This document shows, one piece after another, positions 19,264 through 27,887 of a DNA stretch of 64,000 nucleotides. How positions within the stretch are numbered: position 1 is the first letter of the stretch; every line of letters starts with the position of its first letter. A program made the position numbers and the translations under genes. The stretch covers positions 3,038,001-3,102,000 of the forward strand of contig NZ_CP009241.1 of NCBI RefSeq assembly GCF_000758525.1, read 5' to 3'. The notes beneath the pieces were generated by a model. The model ran no database searches and had not been told where the DNA came from. It saw only the letters and a program-made list of their open reading frames with translations. This stretch comes from Paenibacillus sp. FSL H7-0357. Lineage in GTDB: Bacteria > Bacillota > Bacilli > Paenibacillales > Paenibacillaceae.

Positions 19264-20343
19264 ATGAAAAATGTAAATAAATTTCTTACCATAGGTAAAG
19301 CAATACTGCTGGTCCTTGCAATCATTTATGTGGGTTCTTTAGTGGATTTTATTTTTAAACCCTTTAAGGCGCTGACGGGTGTAATCCTCATCCCGATGCT
19401 GCTAGCCGTTTTTTTCTACTATATCTTGCGGCCTTTAATTCCTCTGCTGGAAAAGTGGAAATTGAAGCGAACACCGGCGATCCTTCTGATTTACCTTTTC
19501 TTGTTTATCATTGTAATGGCATTCTTTGGGGGTGTCTGGCCTCCCTTGAAATCGCAATTAATAAATCTGGTGCAAAATGCGCCTCATCTTTTCAATTTAT
19601 TAAACGATAAAATTGTGGAGTTGGAGAAGACAGGAGTTTTCTCGAAAATTTTCCCCGAAGATTTCAGCCTGCTCTCCCAATTAAATGAATATTTAAACAA
19701 GGGGTTCACTTTATTAACCAGTTATGTCACAGGGCTATTTTCAGCGGTCTCCAACTTAGCGATTATACTGTTTACCTTTCCAATATTGTTGTTCTATATG
19801 CTTAAGGAGGGCGACAAATTCGGGAAAATCATCGTAAGAGCTGTTCCCAAACGTTTTCGCGGGAAAACCAGTACAATTACAAAAGAAATCGATGCCGCGC
19901 TCAGCAGCTATATCGTTAGCAGAGTTATCGTTAATCTGGCGCTGGGTGTCCTGATGTATCTCGGATTCCTTTTGATCGGGTTACCTTATGCTCTTGTATT
20001 GACGCTGATTGCTGTCATTATGAACTTTATTCCTTATTTTGGGGCCATCATCTCATCTGTTCCTATTGTGATTGTAGGACTGGTTGAATCTCCTGCTGTG
20101 GGATTGTGGGCTTTGGTTATTATCCTGTTGGCACAGCAGGTTCAGGATAACATCATTTCACCGTTGGTCTTTGGCAAAAGCCTTGATATTCATCCCATTA
20201 CCACAACAGTTCTTGTGCTCGGAGTGGGGAATTTCTTTGGATTCATTGGCATGCTGATCATTATTCCTGTGTATATGGTCATCAAAATTTTATCTAAGCA
20301 TACGTATCATTTGTTCTTTAAAGAAAAATGGGAGGGACTATAG
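19264..20343 (+). CDS. AI-2E family transporter (membrane permease)
   Basis: A 359-aa integral membrane protein with about seven to eight predicted segments and the family layout: two N-terminal membrane helices, a helical soluble stretch (residues ~100-150), then conserved motifs FPILLFYMLKEGDK and LIGLPYALVLTLIAVIMNFIPYFGA, the latter a strong AI-2E/YdiK/PerM signature. Family members are variously linked to autoinducer export or Na+/H+ antiport, so no substrate can be claimed. It is followed after 27 bp by an Asp23/Gls24 gene, giving a two-gene operon behind an element shared with the facing two-component genes. Envelope or salt stress is a plausible context, as the mrp operon is close by. 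Confidence 0.9.
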   Translation: MKNVNKFLTIGKAILLVLAIIYVGSLVDFIFKPFKALTGVILIPMLLAVFFYYILRPLIPLLEKWKLKRTPAILLIYLFLFIIVMAFFGGVWPPLKSQLINLVQNAPHLFNLLNDKIVELEKTGVFSKIFPEDFSLLSQLNEYLNKGFTLLTSYVTGLFSAVSNLAIILFTFPILLFYMLKEGDKFGKIIVRAVPKRFRGKTSTITKEIDAALSSYIVSRVIVNLALGVLMYLGFLLIGLPYALVLTLIAVIMNFIPYFGAIISSVPIVIVGLVESPAVGLWALVIILLAQQVQDNIISPLVFGKSLDIHPITTTVLVLGVGNFFGFIGMLIIIPVYMVIKILSKHTYHLFFKEKWEGL

Positions 20344-20370
20344 TTCGTATAAATCGAAGGAGGCGATAGG

Positions 20371-20715
20371 ATGAACAACTTAAATAACGGATATAGAGGT
20401 AACATTACGATTTCAAATCGGGCCATATTGAAGATTGCCGGCAAGGCGATTCAGGAAGCGGAAGAAGTGAAGGCGCTTATGGAAGGCAAAACAAAACGCA
20501 AAAACAGAGATGACTTCTATAAAGCTATTGACCTCCAGATAAACGGGGGAGAACTGGCGGTTCACATATTTCCGGTTTTTGTGCTCGGAACTCCTCTTCA
20601 CCAGCTTGCACAGCTTTTGCAGCAAAAAATTAAGAGCAGCCTTGAAATACTGACTGGATTAAAAGTGTCACAAGTGAATGTAACCGTGGTTGGCATTATA
20701 CCGGAGCCAATTTGA
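20371..20715 (+). CDS. Asp23/Gls24 family envelope stress protein
   Basis: A 114-aa protein. YRGNITISNRAILKIAGKAI near the start is the usual opening of Asp23/Gls24 (DUF322) proteins, and the C-terminal part (LTGLKVSQVNVTVVGI) fits the family's final beta-strand. Asp23 of Staphylococcus is membrane-associated and induced by alkaline and envelope stress. The gene has an AAGGAGG RBS and follows the AI-2E permease, so both probably respond to the same regulator. An unusual feature is the Lys/Arg-rich loop GKTKRKNRDDF around residue 45. Confidence 0.82.
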   Translation: MNNLNNGYRGNITISNRAILKIAGKAIQEAEEVKALMEGKTKRKNRDDFYKAIDLQINGGELAVHIFPVFVLGTPLHQLAQLLQQKIKSSLEILTGLKVSQVNVTVVGIIPEPI

Positions 20716-20730
20716 ATTTTTCAATAAAAC

Positions 20731-20773
20731 AGCGGCAGTCAAGGACATTATTCTATCGTCCTTGGCTGCCGCT
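20731..20773. terminator. Bidirectional terminator between convergent genes
   Basis: AGCGGCAGtCAAGGAC pairs with GTCCTTGgCTGCCGCT over a loop of about 11 bases. A-rich sequence lies on the left and TATTTATTT on the right. It serves the Asp23-like gene and the convergent kinase gene. Confidence 0.85.
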
Positions 20774-20790
20774 ATTTATTTGGCGTTAGA

Positions 20791-22206
20791 CTATTTTTGT
20801 AAACTGATCTTAAAGACAGTTGATTCCTTCCCGGGGTTGGCCAGTTCCAAAGTTCCGCCCATTCTTTCCGTATTTTTCAGGGCTATAGCCAAGCCTAAGC
20901 CGGTTCCTCCAGATGCCGTTCTGGCTTCATCTCCCCGCACAAAGGGATCGAAAAGGGTGGATCTGAGTTCTTGAGGAATCCCCACACCATTATCGGCAAT
21001 TTCAATGACCATTCGGGTGGCCTGGGGAATGAGCTCAATCCGAAGATTCGTTCCGGGCGGATTATAAGTCAGAGCATTGGTGATCAGATTATAGACCACT
21101 CGTGACAGCAGTTCAGGATCAAAGAGCGCATAAATATCCTGATCGGGTACTTGGAACTGAAGCGTAAACCGCTTTTGTTCGATTTCTCCATACGAATCGG
21201 CGATAATTTCCCGCAGGAAGTCGCCAAGCTCGTGATGCCCCATTTTCAACAGGAAATCCGGCGAATCTGTTTTGAGCAGTTCCATCATATTTTGAATTAA
21301 TTTAGTGACTTGGGAGGACTTATTGTGAATATATGACAGATATTTCCGCTGTCTTTCCACATCCTCGACGCGGCCTTCATACAGGGCTTGCGCATAACCC
21401 TGAATGCTGGTAACCGGAGTCTTCAGATCATGAGAGAGGTCCATCATCATCCGCTGCTTGCTTTCTTCCGCCAGCCGCGTAGCCTTGGTAGTTTTCTCAA
21501 TCATATCTGCCATGTAGTTGAACGTTTCAGCCATTTGCTCGAATTCCTGCTCAGCATGGACAGAGATCCTGGTGCTGTAATTACCTTGGATCATTTCCTT
21601 TAATCCTTCGTTAATTGTTTTGAGCGGTTTGAGAATCCGCCGGGCTACAGAATAGCTGTAAACAACAACCAGCACCAGAAGCACCATCGCCCCAATCAAA
21701 ATATAGAAGGTAACCGAATGGTTAAAATAGGACATAAACGGGTAGCTGTTAATGGAGATGTCAATACGGTCCCGTGGGATTTTCAGCAGCAGCCAGTCTG
21801 GCGAACCAGGGCCCGGGTAGCGGGACAATGAATAGTAATAATCCTGACTTCGATCATTCTCAAGCAGTTTATACAATTGTTCCTCTGAGTAGCTAATCAT
21901 CTGATCCTGTTTATTTCCGATCACTTCTTTGATGAGCTTGCTTCCGTCCAAGATTTCAAGCCAGCCCCGGCTGCGCAGCAATTTCTCGGTTTCCGGTCCG
22001 GATTTGGGATTATTCAAATATTGGCTTGCCGTGACCTTTAAATCCGGATCCGCAAGTTGATAATCCTTTAGTTTTTGCGTCACATCCAGTTGTATAAACA
22101 AATAGGCGCCAAGCGAAATGACAAGAACAATGACAAGAAACCGTAAAAAGTCAAGGGCTAGCGACGTCTGCAGCGGCCGTTGGTTTCTAGTTCTCCACAG
22201 GCGCAT
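20791..22206 (-). CDS. Sensor histidine kinase
   Basis: A 471-aa membrane kinase: TM1 at about residues 22-42, an extracellular sensor region of ~120 residues, TM2 at about 165-188, HAMP, HisKA domain with H259 in MDLSHDLKTPV, and an HATPase domain with NALTYNPPGT and DNGVGIPQE. Its start overlaps the 3' end of the response regulator by 20 bp, so the two are translationally coupled. Together they should control the shared element at 19171-19220 and 22920-22973. The stimulus is unknown; the neighbours (AI-2E permease, Asp23-like, Mrp antiporter) suggest envelope, pH or salt stress (inference). Confidence 0.92.
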   Translation of the reverse strand: MRLWRTRNQRPLQTSLALDFLRFLVIVLVISLGAYLFIQLDVTQKLKDYQLADPDLKVTASQYLNNPKSGPETEKLLRSRGWLEILDGSKLIKEVIGNKQDQMISYSEEQLYKLLENDRSQDYYYSLSRYPGPGSPDWLLLKIPRDRIDISINSYPFMSYFNHSVTFYILIGAMVLLVLVVVYSYSVARRILKPLKTINEGLKEMIQGNYSTRISVHAEQEFEQMAETFNYMADMIEKTTKATRLAEESKQRMMMDLSHDLKTPVTSIQGYAQALYEGRVEDVERQRKYLSYIHNKSSQVTKLIQNMMELLKTDSPDFLLKMGHHELGDFLREIIADSYGEIEQKRFTLQFQVPDQDIYALFDPELLSRVVYNLITNALTYNPPGTNLRIELIPQATRMVIEIADNGVGIPQELRSTLFDPFVRGDEARTASGGTGLGLAIALKNTERMGGTLELANPGKESTVFKISLQK

Positions 22207-22894
22207 TAATTTTGTACCCCAATCCCCGGATGGTTTTCAGATACTCAGGTTTCTTGGAATCCAGCTCAATCTTCTCACGGATGTTGCTGATATGTACCAT
22301 GATACTGTTGTCCTCATACATATAGAAGTCTTCCCAAACCGCTTCATAAATTCGCTTGCGCGTGAACACCCGCCCCGGTTCCTCCATCATCAGCTTAAGG
22401 ATTTTATATTCAGTGGAGGTCAATACAACCGGTTCCCCTGAGACATACAGAACACACTCGCTCAGATCTAGTGTCAGTGCTCCAAGTACAATTTTCTCAA
22501 CCGCCGGCTCCTTCTCCACAGGAGAAACATCAAAATGATGGACTCTCCTCAGCAAAGCATTGACACGGGCAACGACCTCCAGCGGATTAAAGGGCTTAGA
22601 GATATAATCATCCGCTCCGAGCTCCAGACCGAGAATTTTGTCATGATGCTGGCTTTTGGCCGATAAGAACAGGACGGGAAAATGATACGCCCGGCGAATA
22701 CTCTTAAGCAGCTGTAATCCATCCATCCCCGGCATCATAATATCGAGAATAGCTAAATCAATGGTATGCTCCCCAATGATATGTAAAGCGTCCATACCGT
22801 TGGTAGCCTTCAAAATATGGTAGTCCTTTTCAAGGTAAAGCTGCAGCAATTCGACGATTTCGAGTTCGTCATCAGCGATCAGTATCGTAAATAT
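22187..22894 (-). CDS. OmpR-type response regulator with apparent ATA start
   Basis: About 235 aa. The receiver domain opens TILIADDELEIVELLQ and has an acceptor Asp in LAILDIMMPG; the winged-helix domain has SECVLYV near residue 145 and the terminal RGLGYKINAP. A TTG at 22849 would delete the first beta-strand and the acidic DD pair, so the true start must be upstream. In frame, only TTT, TTT and ATA codons precede TTT ACG ATA CTG after a TGA, and AGGGGTGA sits 6 bp before ATA at 22892-22894. The start is therefore either ATA or lost by an indel: one T fewer in the T6 run would put a GTG in frame. Confidence 0.85.
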   Translation of the reverse strand: MFTILIADDELEIVELLQLYLEKDYHILKATNGMDALHIIGEHTIDLAILDIMMPGMDGLQLLKSIRRAYHFPVLFLSAKSQHHDKILGLELGADDYISKPFNPLEVVARVNALLRRVHHFDVSPVEKEPAVEKIVLGALTLDLSECVLYVSGEPVVLTSTEYKILKLMMEEPGRVFTRKRIYEAVWEDFYMYEDNSIMVHISNIREKIELDSKKPEYLKTIRGLGYKINAPVEN

Positions 22895-22919
22895 AAAAAA
22901 TCACCCCTACTCAATATAA

Positions 22920-22973
22920 CTCTCTAACCTTTATCCATTCTAAACCAAACCTAAAGATTGGATAAATATTTAT
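22920..22973 (-). promoter_or_regulatory. Autoregulatory promoter element of the two-component operon
   Basis: Read on the minus strand: ATATTTATCCAATCTTTAGG then TTTGGTTTAGAATGGATAAAGG. It matches 19171-19220 in sequence and spacing, including the half-sites TTTAGGTT and GTTTAGA and an A/T-rich -10-like GATAAA. It lies just upstream of the response regulator gene. Confidence 0.6.
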
Positions 22974-23015
22974 GGAATATTGTTTTTAGCTTTTTTTCAT
23001 TCGTTCGAACGGGGC

Positions 23016-23044
23016 TTTACAGTTTCTTGCGCTGACTGTATAAT
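23016..23044 (+). promoter_or_regulatory. SigA-type promoter of the mrp operon
   Basis: TTTACA (23016-23021), a 17-bp spacer, then TATAAT (23039-23044). Transcription should start near 23051, giving a leader of about 170 nt before mrpA that contains an intrinsic terminator. Confidence 0.75.
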
Positions 23045-23074
23045 TATCTTTAATTGTATACGGAATCAAACGGA

Positions 23075-23110
23075 GGAGCCTGCCAAAAGCGGGCTCTTTT
23101 TGTGTTTTTT
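23075..23110 (+). terminator. Intrinsic terminator inside the mrp leader
   Basis: Stem GAGCCTGC / GCGGGCTC with loop CAAAA (one G-T pair), followed by TTTTTGTGTTTTTTT. It lies about 25 nt after the predicted transcription start and about 110 bp before mrpA, so it would stop most transcripts unless relieved. Confidence 0.7.
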
Positions 23111-23220
23111 TACTGGGAAAATAAGTTAATTATCAATACCTGAGAATTGTACAGAATGAATGGATACAACCGCAATAGCAGAAAACTAGAACATGAATAA
23201 AAGAGGAGGAGTGCTGGACC

Positions 23221-26200
23221 GTGCTGCATCTTGTAATTTTACTTCCATTTGTGCTTGCTGCATTTATTCCGCTTACTAAATATTTGCCGCGTTTTCATGT
23301 GGGCTGGATTGTTCTGCCCTTGCCTGCAGCTCTATTTCTCTACTTCCTGACAAGAATCCCAAGTATTCAAGCAGGATCAAATCTAATGACAAGCTTCTCC
23401 TGGATGCCTTCACTTGGAGTCGATATTACACTTTACCTGGATGGACTCAGCCTGTTGTTTGTTTTGCTGATTACCGGAATGGGCGCTCTGGTGGTGCTCT
23501 ATTCGATTTATTATTTGAGTAAGCACAGCGAAGGAATTCGCCCATTCTACATGTACCTGCTGATGTTTATGGGGGCGATGCTGGGTGTTGTGCTGTCAGA
23601 TAATCTGATGGTTCTATACGGGTTCTGGGAGCTCACCAGTATTTCATCATTCCTGCTGATTGCATTCTGGCACCGCCGGGAAAGGTCGCGCTACGGTGCA
23701 ATGAAGTCGATGCTCATTACGGTGTTTGGCGGTCTGGCTATGTTTGCCGGATTTAATCTGTTATACGTCATGACTGGAACTTACAGTATCCGGGAAATTG
23801 TAGCTGTAGCCGGATCTTTGCCGGGCTATTCCATGTTTATCCCGGCGATGCTGCTGATCCTGCTGGGAGCGTTCACGAAATCAGCGCAATTTCCATTTCA
23901 TATCTGGCTGCCTGATGCGATGGAAGCACCGACACCGGTCAGCGCCTATCTTCATTCGGCTACGATGGTTAAGGCGGGAATCTATTTGGTTGCACGGCTC
24001 ACCCCTGTATTTGCAGGTCAATCCGGGTGGTTCTGGCTGGTTTCGCTCACAGGAATGGTGACACTGATCTATGGAGCATTTAAAGCGATTAAGCAAAGCG
24101 ATCTCAAAGGCTTGCTTGCGTACTCTACCATCAGCCAGCTTGGTCTGATCATGTCTCTGCTGGGAGTTGGTTCGGCGGCTTCCTTTTTTGCCGGGAAGGA
24201 AGAAGCTGTTTTCTATACTATGGCTACTACAGCGGCTCTCTTTCATCTCCTGAATCATGCTGTTTTTAAAGGCAGCTTGTTTATGGTTGTCGGAATTATT
24301 GACCATGAAACGGGTACCCGGGATCTCCGCAAGCTGGGCGGGCTGATGTCTCTCATGCCCATTACTTTCTCGGTTGCGTTGATCGGCGCATTCTCCATGG
24401 CGGGCTTGCCGCCGTTCAGCGGCTTCCTCAGCAAAGAAATGTTCTTTACCGCTATGCTGAATATCCGTGAGTTCGACATACTGAATACTGGCTCCTGGAT
24501 GGGGATTTTTCCGGTAGCCGCCTGGCTTGCCAGTGTGTTTACCTTTGTGTACAGTATGATTCTCGTCTTTAAGACCTTTGGGGGTAAACTTCAGAAGGCT
24601 AAACTGGATAAAATGCCGCATGAAGCGCCGCTCGGCCTTCTGCTGTCACCAGTGATGCTGGTCTCCCTTGCTGTAGTCTTTGCTTTCTTTCCTGAGCTTG
24701 TTTCTAATTCGCTGATTATGCCGGCCATGGCGTCGATCCATAACGGGGTATTGGCGCCTGAAGCTACGTTCGAGGTCTCGATTCATTTCTGGCATGGCTG
24801 GACACCGGAGATATTTATGACCATAGGTGTTATCGCTGCCGGTGTGCTGTTATACCGAAGCTACAGCCGGTTGCGGGTCTTGGACCGTGGGCCAAGCGGA
24901 CGGAAAACGCTCAACCATCTCTATGATGGGAGCCTTCAATTGTTGGAGCGGGGCTCAAAACGCCTGACCAATGCTTATATGACCGGCTCCAACCGTCATT
25001 ATTTGCTGTATATTTTCAGCTTCTTTATTATCGCGTTGCTCGCTGCTCTAATTGGACAACCGGGTATCAGCTTCGGCATGGAGCACTATGCGCCATTGTC
25101 CATTTATGAGACAGCGGTAATAGCCGTTATGCTGCTTGCGGCATTCGCGGTGCCTTTTGCCAAATCACGGGTCAGTGCCATTTTATTCACTGGCTGTGTC
25201 GGCTATATGGTAACGCTATTGTTCGTCATCTTCCGGGCGCCTGATCTCGCGCTTACGCAAATGATGATAGAGACGGTGTCGGTCATTCTCTTCCTTCTCT
25301 GCTTCAGATATCTTCCGAAGCTGAAGAAGGATAAGGAACGCCTGCGGTTTAAGCTGCCGAATTTGATTATCGCCCTTGGTGTTGGTATCACCACAACTTT
25401 AATTGCTTTGGCGGCGATGGGTAGCAGTCCCTTTGAACCGATTTCTGAGTTTTTCCTGAAAGAAAGCTACAATTCAGCCGGCGGTAAAAATGTAGTCAAC
25501 GTCATTCTGGTGGATTTCCGCGGCTTTGATACCTTGTTTGAAATTATGGTGCTCGGTATCGCCTCAATGGCTATCTATGGCTTGATCCATTTAAGAATGG
25601 AACCTGGTCAGACTGAATCCGGAAAAGTCCATTCTGGAAACTCAGCCTTGCGGCTGCGGAGTAATGATGTGATCCTGCAGACCATGTCCAAGGGAATTGT
25701 CCTCATTATACTTACGTTCTCCTTGTACTTATTCTTTGCGGGCCACAACCATCCGGGTGGAGGTTTTATTGGAGCGCTGATGACTTCCGCCGCGCTTGTT
25801 CTGATGGCTGTCGCTTTTGGCATGGATACGGTCCGTAAGGTTCTTCCGGTGAACTACCGCTTGATTACGGGAGCCGGATTGCTGATCGCGATTGTTACGG
25901 CATCGGGTTCCTTCATATTTAATGCACCGTTTCTCAGTCATGCCTTTGGTCATTTTCAATTGCCTATACTCGGGGATACAGAGCTTGCGACAGCGGTTCT
26001 GTTTGACCTGGGCGTGTATTTGGCCGTAGTGGGTGTAACCATGAACATCATATTATCGATCGGGGGGATAAACAATGGAACTCATAATGGCGGTGGCTGT
26101 AGGGATTTTATTTACAATTGGTGTCTATCTGATTCTGTCCAAAAGTCTGCTGCGCATTGTGCTGGGAACTTCCCTGCTGACACATGGTGTCCATCTGCTG

Positions 26201-26379
26201 CTCCTCACGATGGCCGGACTCAAAAAAGGCGCTGCACCGGTGCTGGGAGACAATGCGGAGACTTATGTCGATCCCCTGCCGCAGGCGCTGATCTTAACCT
26301 CCATTGTGATCAGCTTTGGAGTTACTGCTTTCTATTTTGTTCTGGCCTACCGTTCCTACCAGACACTGGGTACGGATGA
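23221..26379 (+). CDS. mrpA: Na+/H+ antiporter subunit A-B fusion (MrpA with MrpB domain)
   Basis: The largest Mrp subunit, a complex-I ND5-like proton-translocating protein with about 20 predicted membrane helices. Landmarks are LYLDGLSLLFVLLITGMGAL, YGFWELTSISSFLLI, HSATMVKAGIYL and SMAGLPPFSGFLSKE. Around residue 830 the MrpB domain begins (ILTFSLYLFFAGHNHPGGGF). Recognisable homology ends at MNIILSIGG (codon ~949). The frame then runs ~100 codons through mrpC in an unlikely Cys/Arg-rich sequence. A G6 run at 26062-26067 is responsible: with five Gs the frame would stop at TAA 26069-26071, three bases before mrpC. The real end is therefore probably 26071. Start is GTG after AGAGGAGGAG. Confidence 0.85.
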   Translation: MLHLVILLPFVLAAFIPLTKYLPRFHVGWIVLPLPAALFLYFLTRIPSIQAGSNLMTSFSWMPSLGVDITLYLDGLSLLFVLLITGMGALVVLYSIYYLSKHSEGIRPFYMYLLMFMGAMLGVVLSDNLMVLYGFWELTSISSFLLIAFWHRRERSRYGAMKSMLITVFGGLAMFAGFNLLYVMTGTYSIREIVAVAGSLPGYSMFIPAMLLILLGAFTKSAQFPFHIWLPDAMEAPTPVSAYLHSATMVKAGIYLVARLTPVFAGQSGWFWLVSLTGMVTLIYGAFKAIKQSDLKGLLAYSTISQLGLIMSLLGVGSAASFFAGKEEAVFYTMATTAALFHLLNHAVFKGSLFMVVGIIDHETGTRDLRKLGGLMSLMPITFSVALIGAFSMAGLPPFSGFLSKEMFFTAMLNIREFDILNTGSWMGIFPVAAWLASVFTFVYSMILVFKTFGGKLQKAKLDKMPHEAPLGLLLSPVMLVSLAVVFAFFPELVSNSLIMPAMASIHNGVLAPEATFEVSIHFWHGWTPEIFMTIGVIAAGVLLYRSYSRLRVLDRGPSGRKTLNHLYDGSLQLLERGSKRLTNAYMTGSNRHYLLYIFSFFIIALLAALIGQPGISFGMEHYAPLSIYETAVIAVMLLAAFAVPFAKSRVSAILFTGCVGYMVTLLFVIFRAPDLALTQMMIETVSVILFLLCFRYLPKLKKDKERLRFKLPNLIIALGVGITTTLIALAAMGSSPFEPISEFFLKESYNSAGGKNVVNVILVDFRGFDTLFEIMVLGIASMAIYGLIHLRMEPGQTESGKVHSGNSALRLRSNDVILQTMSKGIVLIILTFSLYLFFAGHNHPGGGFIGALMTSAALVLMAVAFGMDTVRKVLPVNYRLITGAGLLIAIVTASGSFIFNAPFLSHAFGHFQLPILGDTELATAVLFDLGVYLAVVGVTMNIILSIGGINNGTHNGGGCRDFIYNWCLSDSVQKSAAHCAGNFPADTWCPSAAPHDGRTQKRRCTGAGRQCGDLCRSPAAGADLNLHCDQLWSYCFLFCSGLPFLPDTGYG

Positions 26380-26410
26380 AATCGATAGTATCAAGGAGGA
26401 GAAAGAATGA
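26075..26410 (+). CDS. mrpC: Na+/H+ antiporter subunit C
   Basis: A 111-aa NuoK-like membrane subunit with three predicted helices (GILFTIGVYLILSKSLLRIV, GTSLLTHGVHLLLLTMAGL, ALILTSIVISFGVTAFYFVL). The motif DPLPQALILTSIVI is the MrpC signature. The ATG at 26075 lies just after the G6 run that also supplies its RBS-like GGGGGGA. It overlaps mrpD by 4 bp, the usual tight packing of Mrp operons. Confidence 0.92.
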   Translation: MELIMAVAVGILFTIGVYLILSKSLLRIVLGTSLLTHGVHLLLLTMAGLKKGAAPVLGDNAETYVDPLPQALILTSIVISFGVTAFYFVLAYRSYQTLGTDEIDSIKEEKE

Positions 26411-27882
26411 GCAATCTGTTGGTGCTGCCGATTCTGATCCCCCTGTGTACAGCTGTGATCCTGATCTTCCTGAAAGAAAGAATCCGGCTCCAGCGCTGGA
26501 TCAGCTCCGCCAGCGGATTACTGAATATCGGCATTGCTGCTGTCCTGGTCTCACGCGTTCACGATAAGGGTATACAAACCCTGCAGATGGGGGGATGGTC
26601 CCCGCCTTACAGCATTGTGTTCGTTGGCGATATGTTAGCGTCATTGCTGCTGCTGACGGCTTCGCTGGTCAGCTTTGCCATATTGCTCTACTCCTTCCGC
26701 AGTATAGGTGAGGAGCGGGAGCGCTTTTACTACTATAGCTTTTTTCATTTCTTGCTCGTAGGGGTATACGGTTCCTTCCTTACAGGGGACATCTTTAATC
26801 TGTTCGTCTTCTTCGAGGTGATGCTCATTTCTTCCTATGCGCTTATTTCTATTGGCGGGACGAAGCTCCAGCTCCGGGAGACGTCCAAATATTTGCTGAT
26901 AAATATCGTATCCTCCACATTGTTCGTGGCGGCGGTAGCTTATCTCTATGCAGCAGTGGGCACGCTCAACATGGCCCATTTGTCCCTGCGTATTGCCGAA
27001 GCGGGGCAAGGCGGCTTACTTAATGTAATAGCCATTTTGTTCCTGATCGTATTTTCTTTAAAGGCCGGACTCTTGCTGTTTTATTGGCTGCCTGGATCGT
27101 ACAGTGCACCTCCGGTGGCGGTCAGGGCTTTGTTTGGCGCATTGTTGACTAAAGTGGGCTTGTATGCAATTATTCGTACATTTACCCTCCTGTTCGTAAA
27201 CGATCCGGGCTTCACCCAGCCTTGGATAGCCTGGATGGCGGCGGCTACAATGATTCTGGGCGGATTGGGAGCTGTAGCCTATCAGGATATTCCCCGTATT
27301 CTTAATTACAATGTCATCATCAGCGTTGGTTTTGTCGCCTTTGGCCTGGCAGTTGGGACACCTGACTCTCTGAACGGGGCGGTATTCTATTTGCTGCATG
27401 ATATGTTGGCGAAAGCACTGATGTTTATTCTCGGAGGAATGATCATCTCTGCCGCAGGAACGGAACACTTGAAGAACATGGGGGGGATGATCAGAAAGTA
27501 CCCCTTGATCGGCTGGATGTTTTTTATACTGGCGCTTGCTCTTGTGGGAATTCCTCCGCTCAGCGGTTTTGCCGGCAAGGTTCTGATGATTCGCGGAGGG
27601 TTGGATACCGGCATGTTGACCTTGTCTCTGATTGGTCTGGCGTCAAGCTTTCTTGTACTGTATTCCTTGATGAAGGTGTTCAGACTGGCATTTTGGGGAA
27701 ATGAACCGGAGAAGGAATTACCAAAGGCCAACTTAAAAAGTGCTTCGGCTGTTGCTGCCGGACTGCTTGTTCTTGTTATTGCAATGGGTATTGGGGCGGA
27801 GTGGGTATACAACTATGTATCGCAGGCCGGAGATATCTTGGTCTCACCCGGGCTTTATATTGAAGCTGTAATGAAGGAGTAG
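26407..27882 (+). CDS. mrpD: Na+/H+ antiporter subunit D
   Basis: A 491-aa ND4/ND2-like proton-pumping subunit with about 14 predicted helices. Landmarks are GDIFNLFVFFEVMLISSYAL (conserved Glu in TM5), a Lys in FSLKAGLLLFYWLPGSY, HDMLAKALMFILGG, and GIPPLSGFAGKVLMIRGG. It shares ancestry with MrpA and together they carry ions in the hetero-oligomeric antiporter. The ATG overlaps the mrpC stop and AAGGAGG lies inside mrpC. Confidence 0.95.
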   Translation: MSNLLVLPILIPLCTAVILIFLKERIRLQRWISSASGLLNIGIAAVLVSRVHDKGIQTLQMGGWSPPYSIVFVGDMLASLLLLTASLVSFAILLYSFRSIGEERERFYYYSFFHFLLVGVYGSFLTGDIFNLFVFFEVMLISSYALISIGGTKLQLRETSKYLLINIVSSTLFVAAVAYLYAAVGTLNMAHLSLRIAEAGQGGLLNVIAILFLIVFSLKAGLLLFYWLPGSYSAPPVAVRALFGALLTKVGLYAIIRTFTLLFVNDPGFTQPWIAWMAAATMILGGLGAVAYQDIPRILNYNVIISVGFVAFGLAVGTPDSLNGAVFYLLHDMLAKALMFILGGMIISAAGTEHLKNMGGMIRKYPLIGWMFFILALALVGIPPLSGFAGKVLMIRGGLDTGMLTLSLIGLASSFLVLYSLMKVFRLAFWGNEPEKELPKANLKSASAVAAGLLVLVIAMGIGAEWVYNYVSQAGDILVSPGLYIEAVMKE

Positions 27883-27887
27883 AGGAG

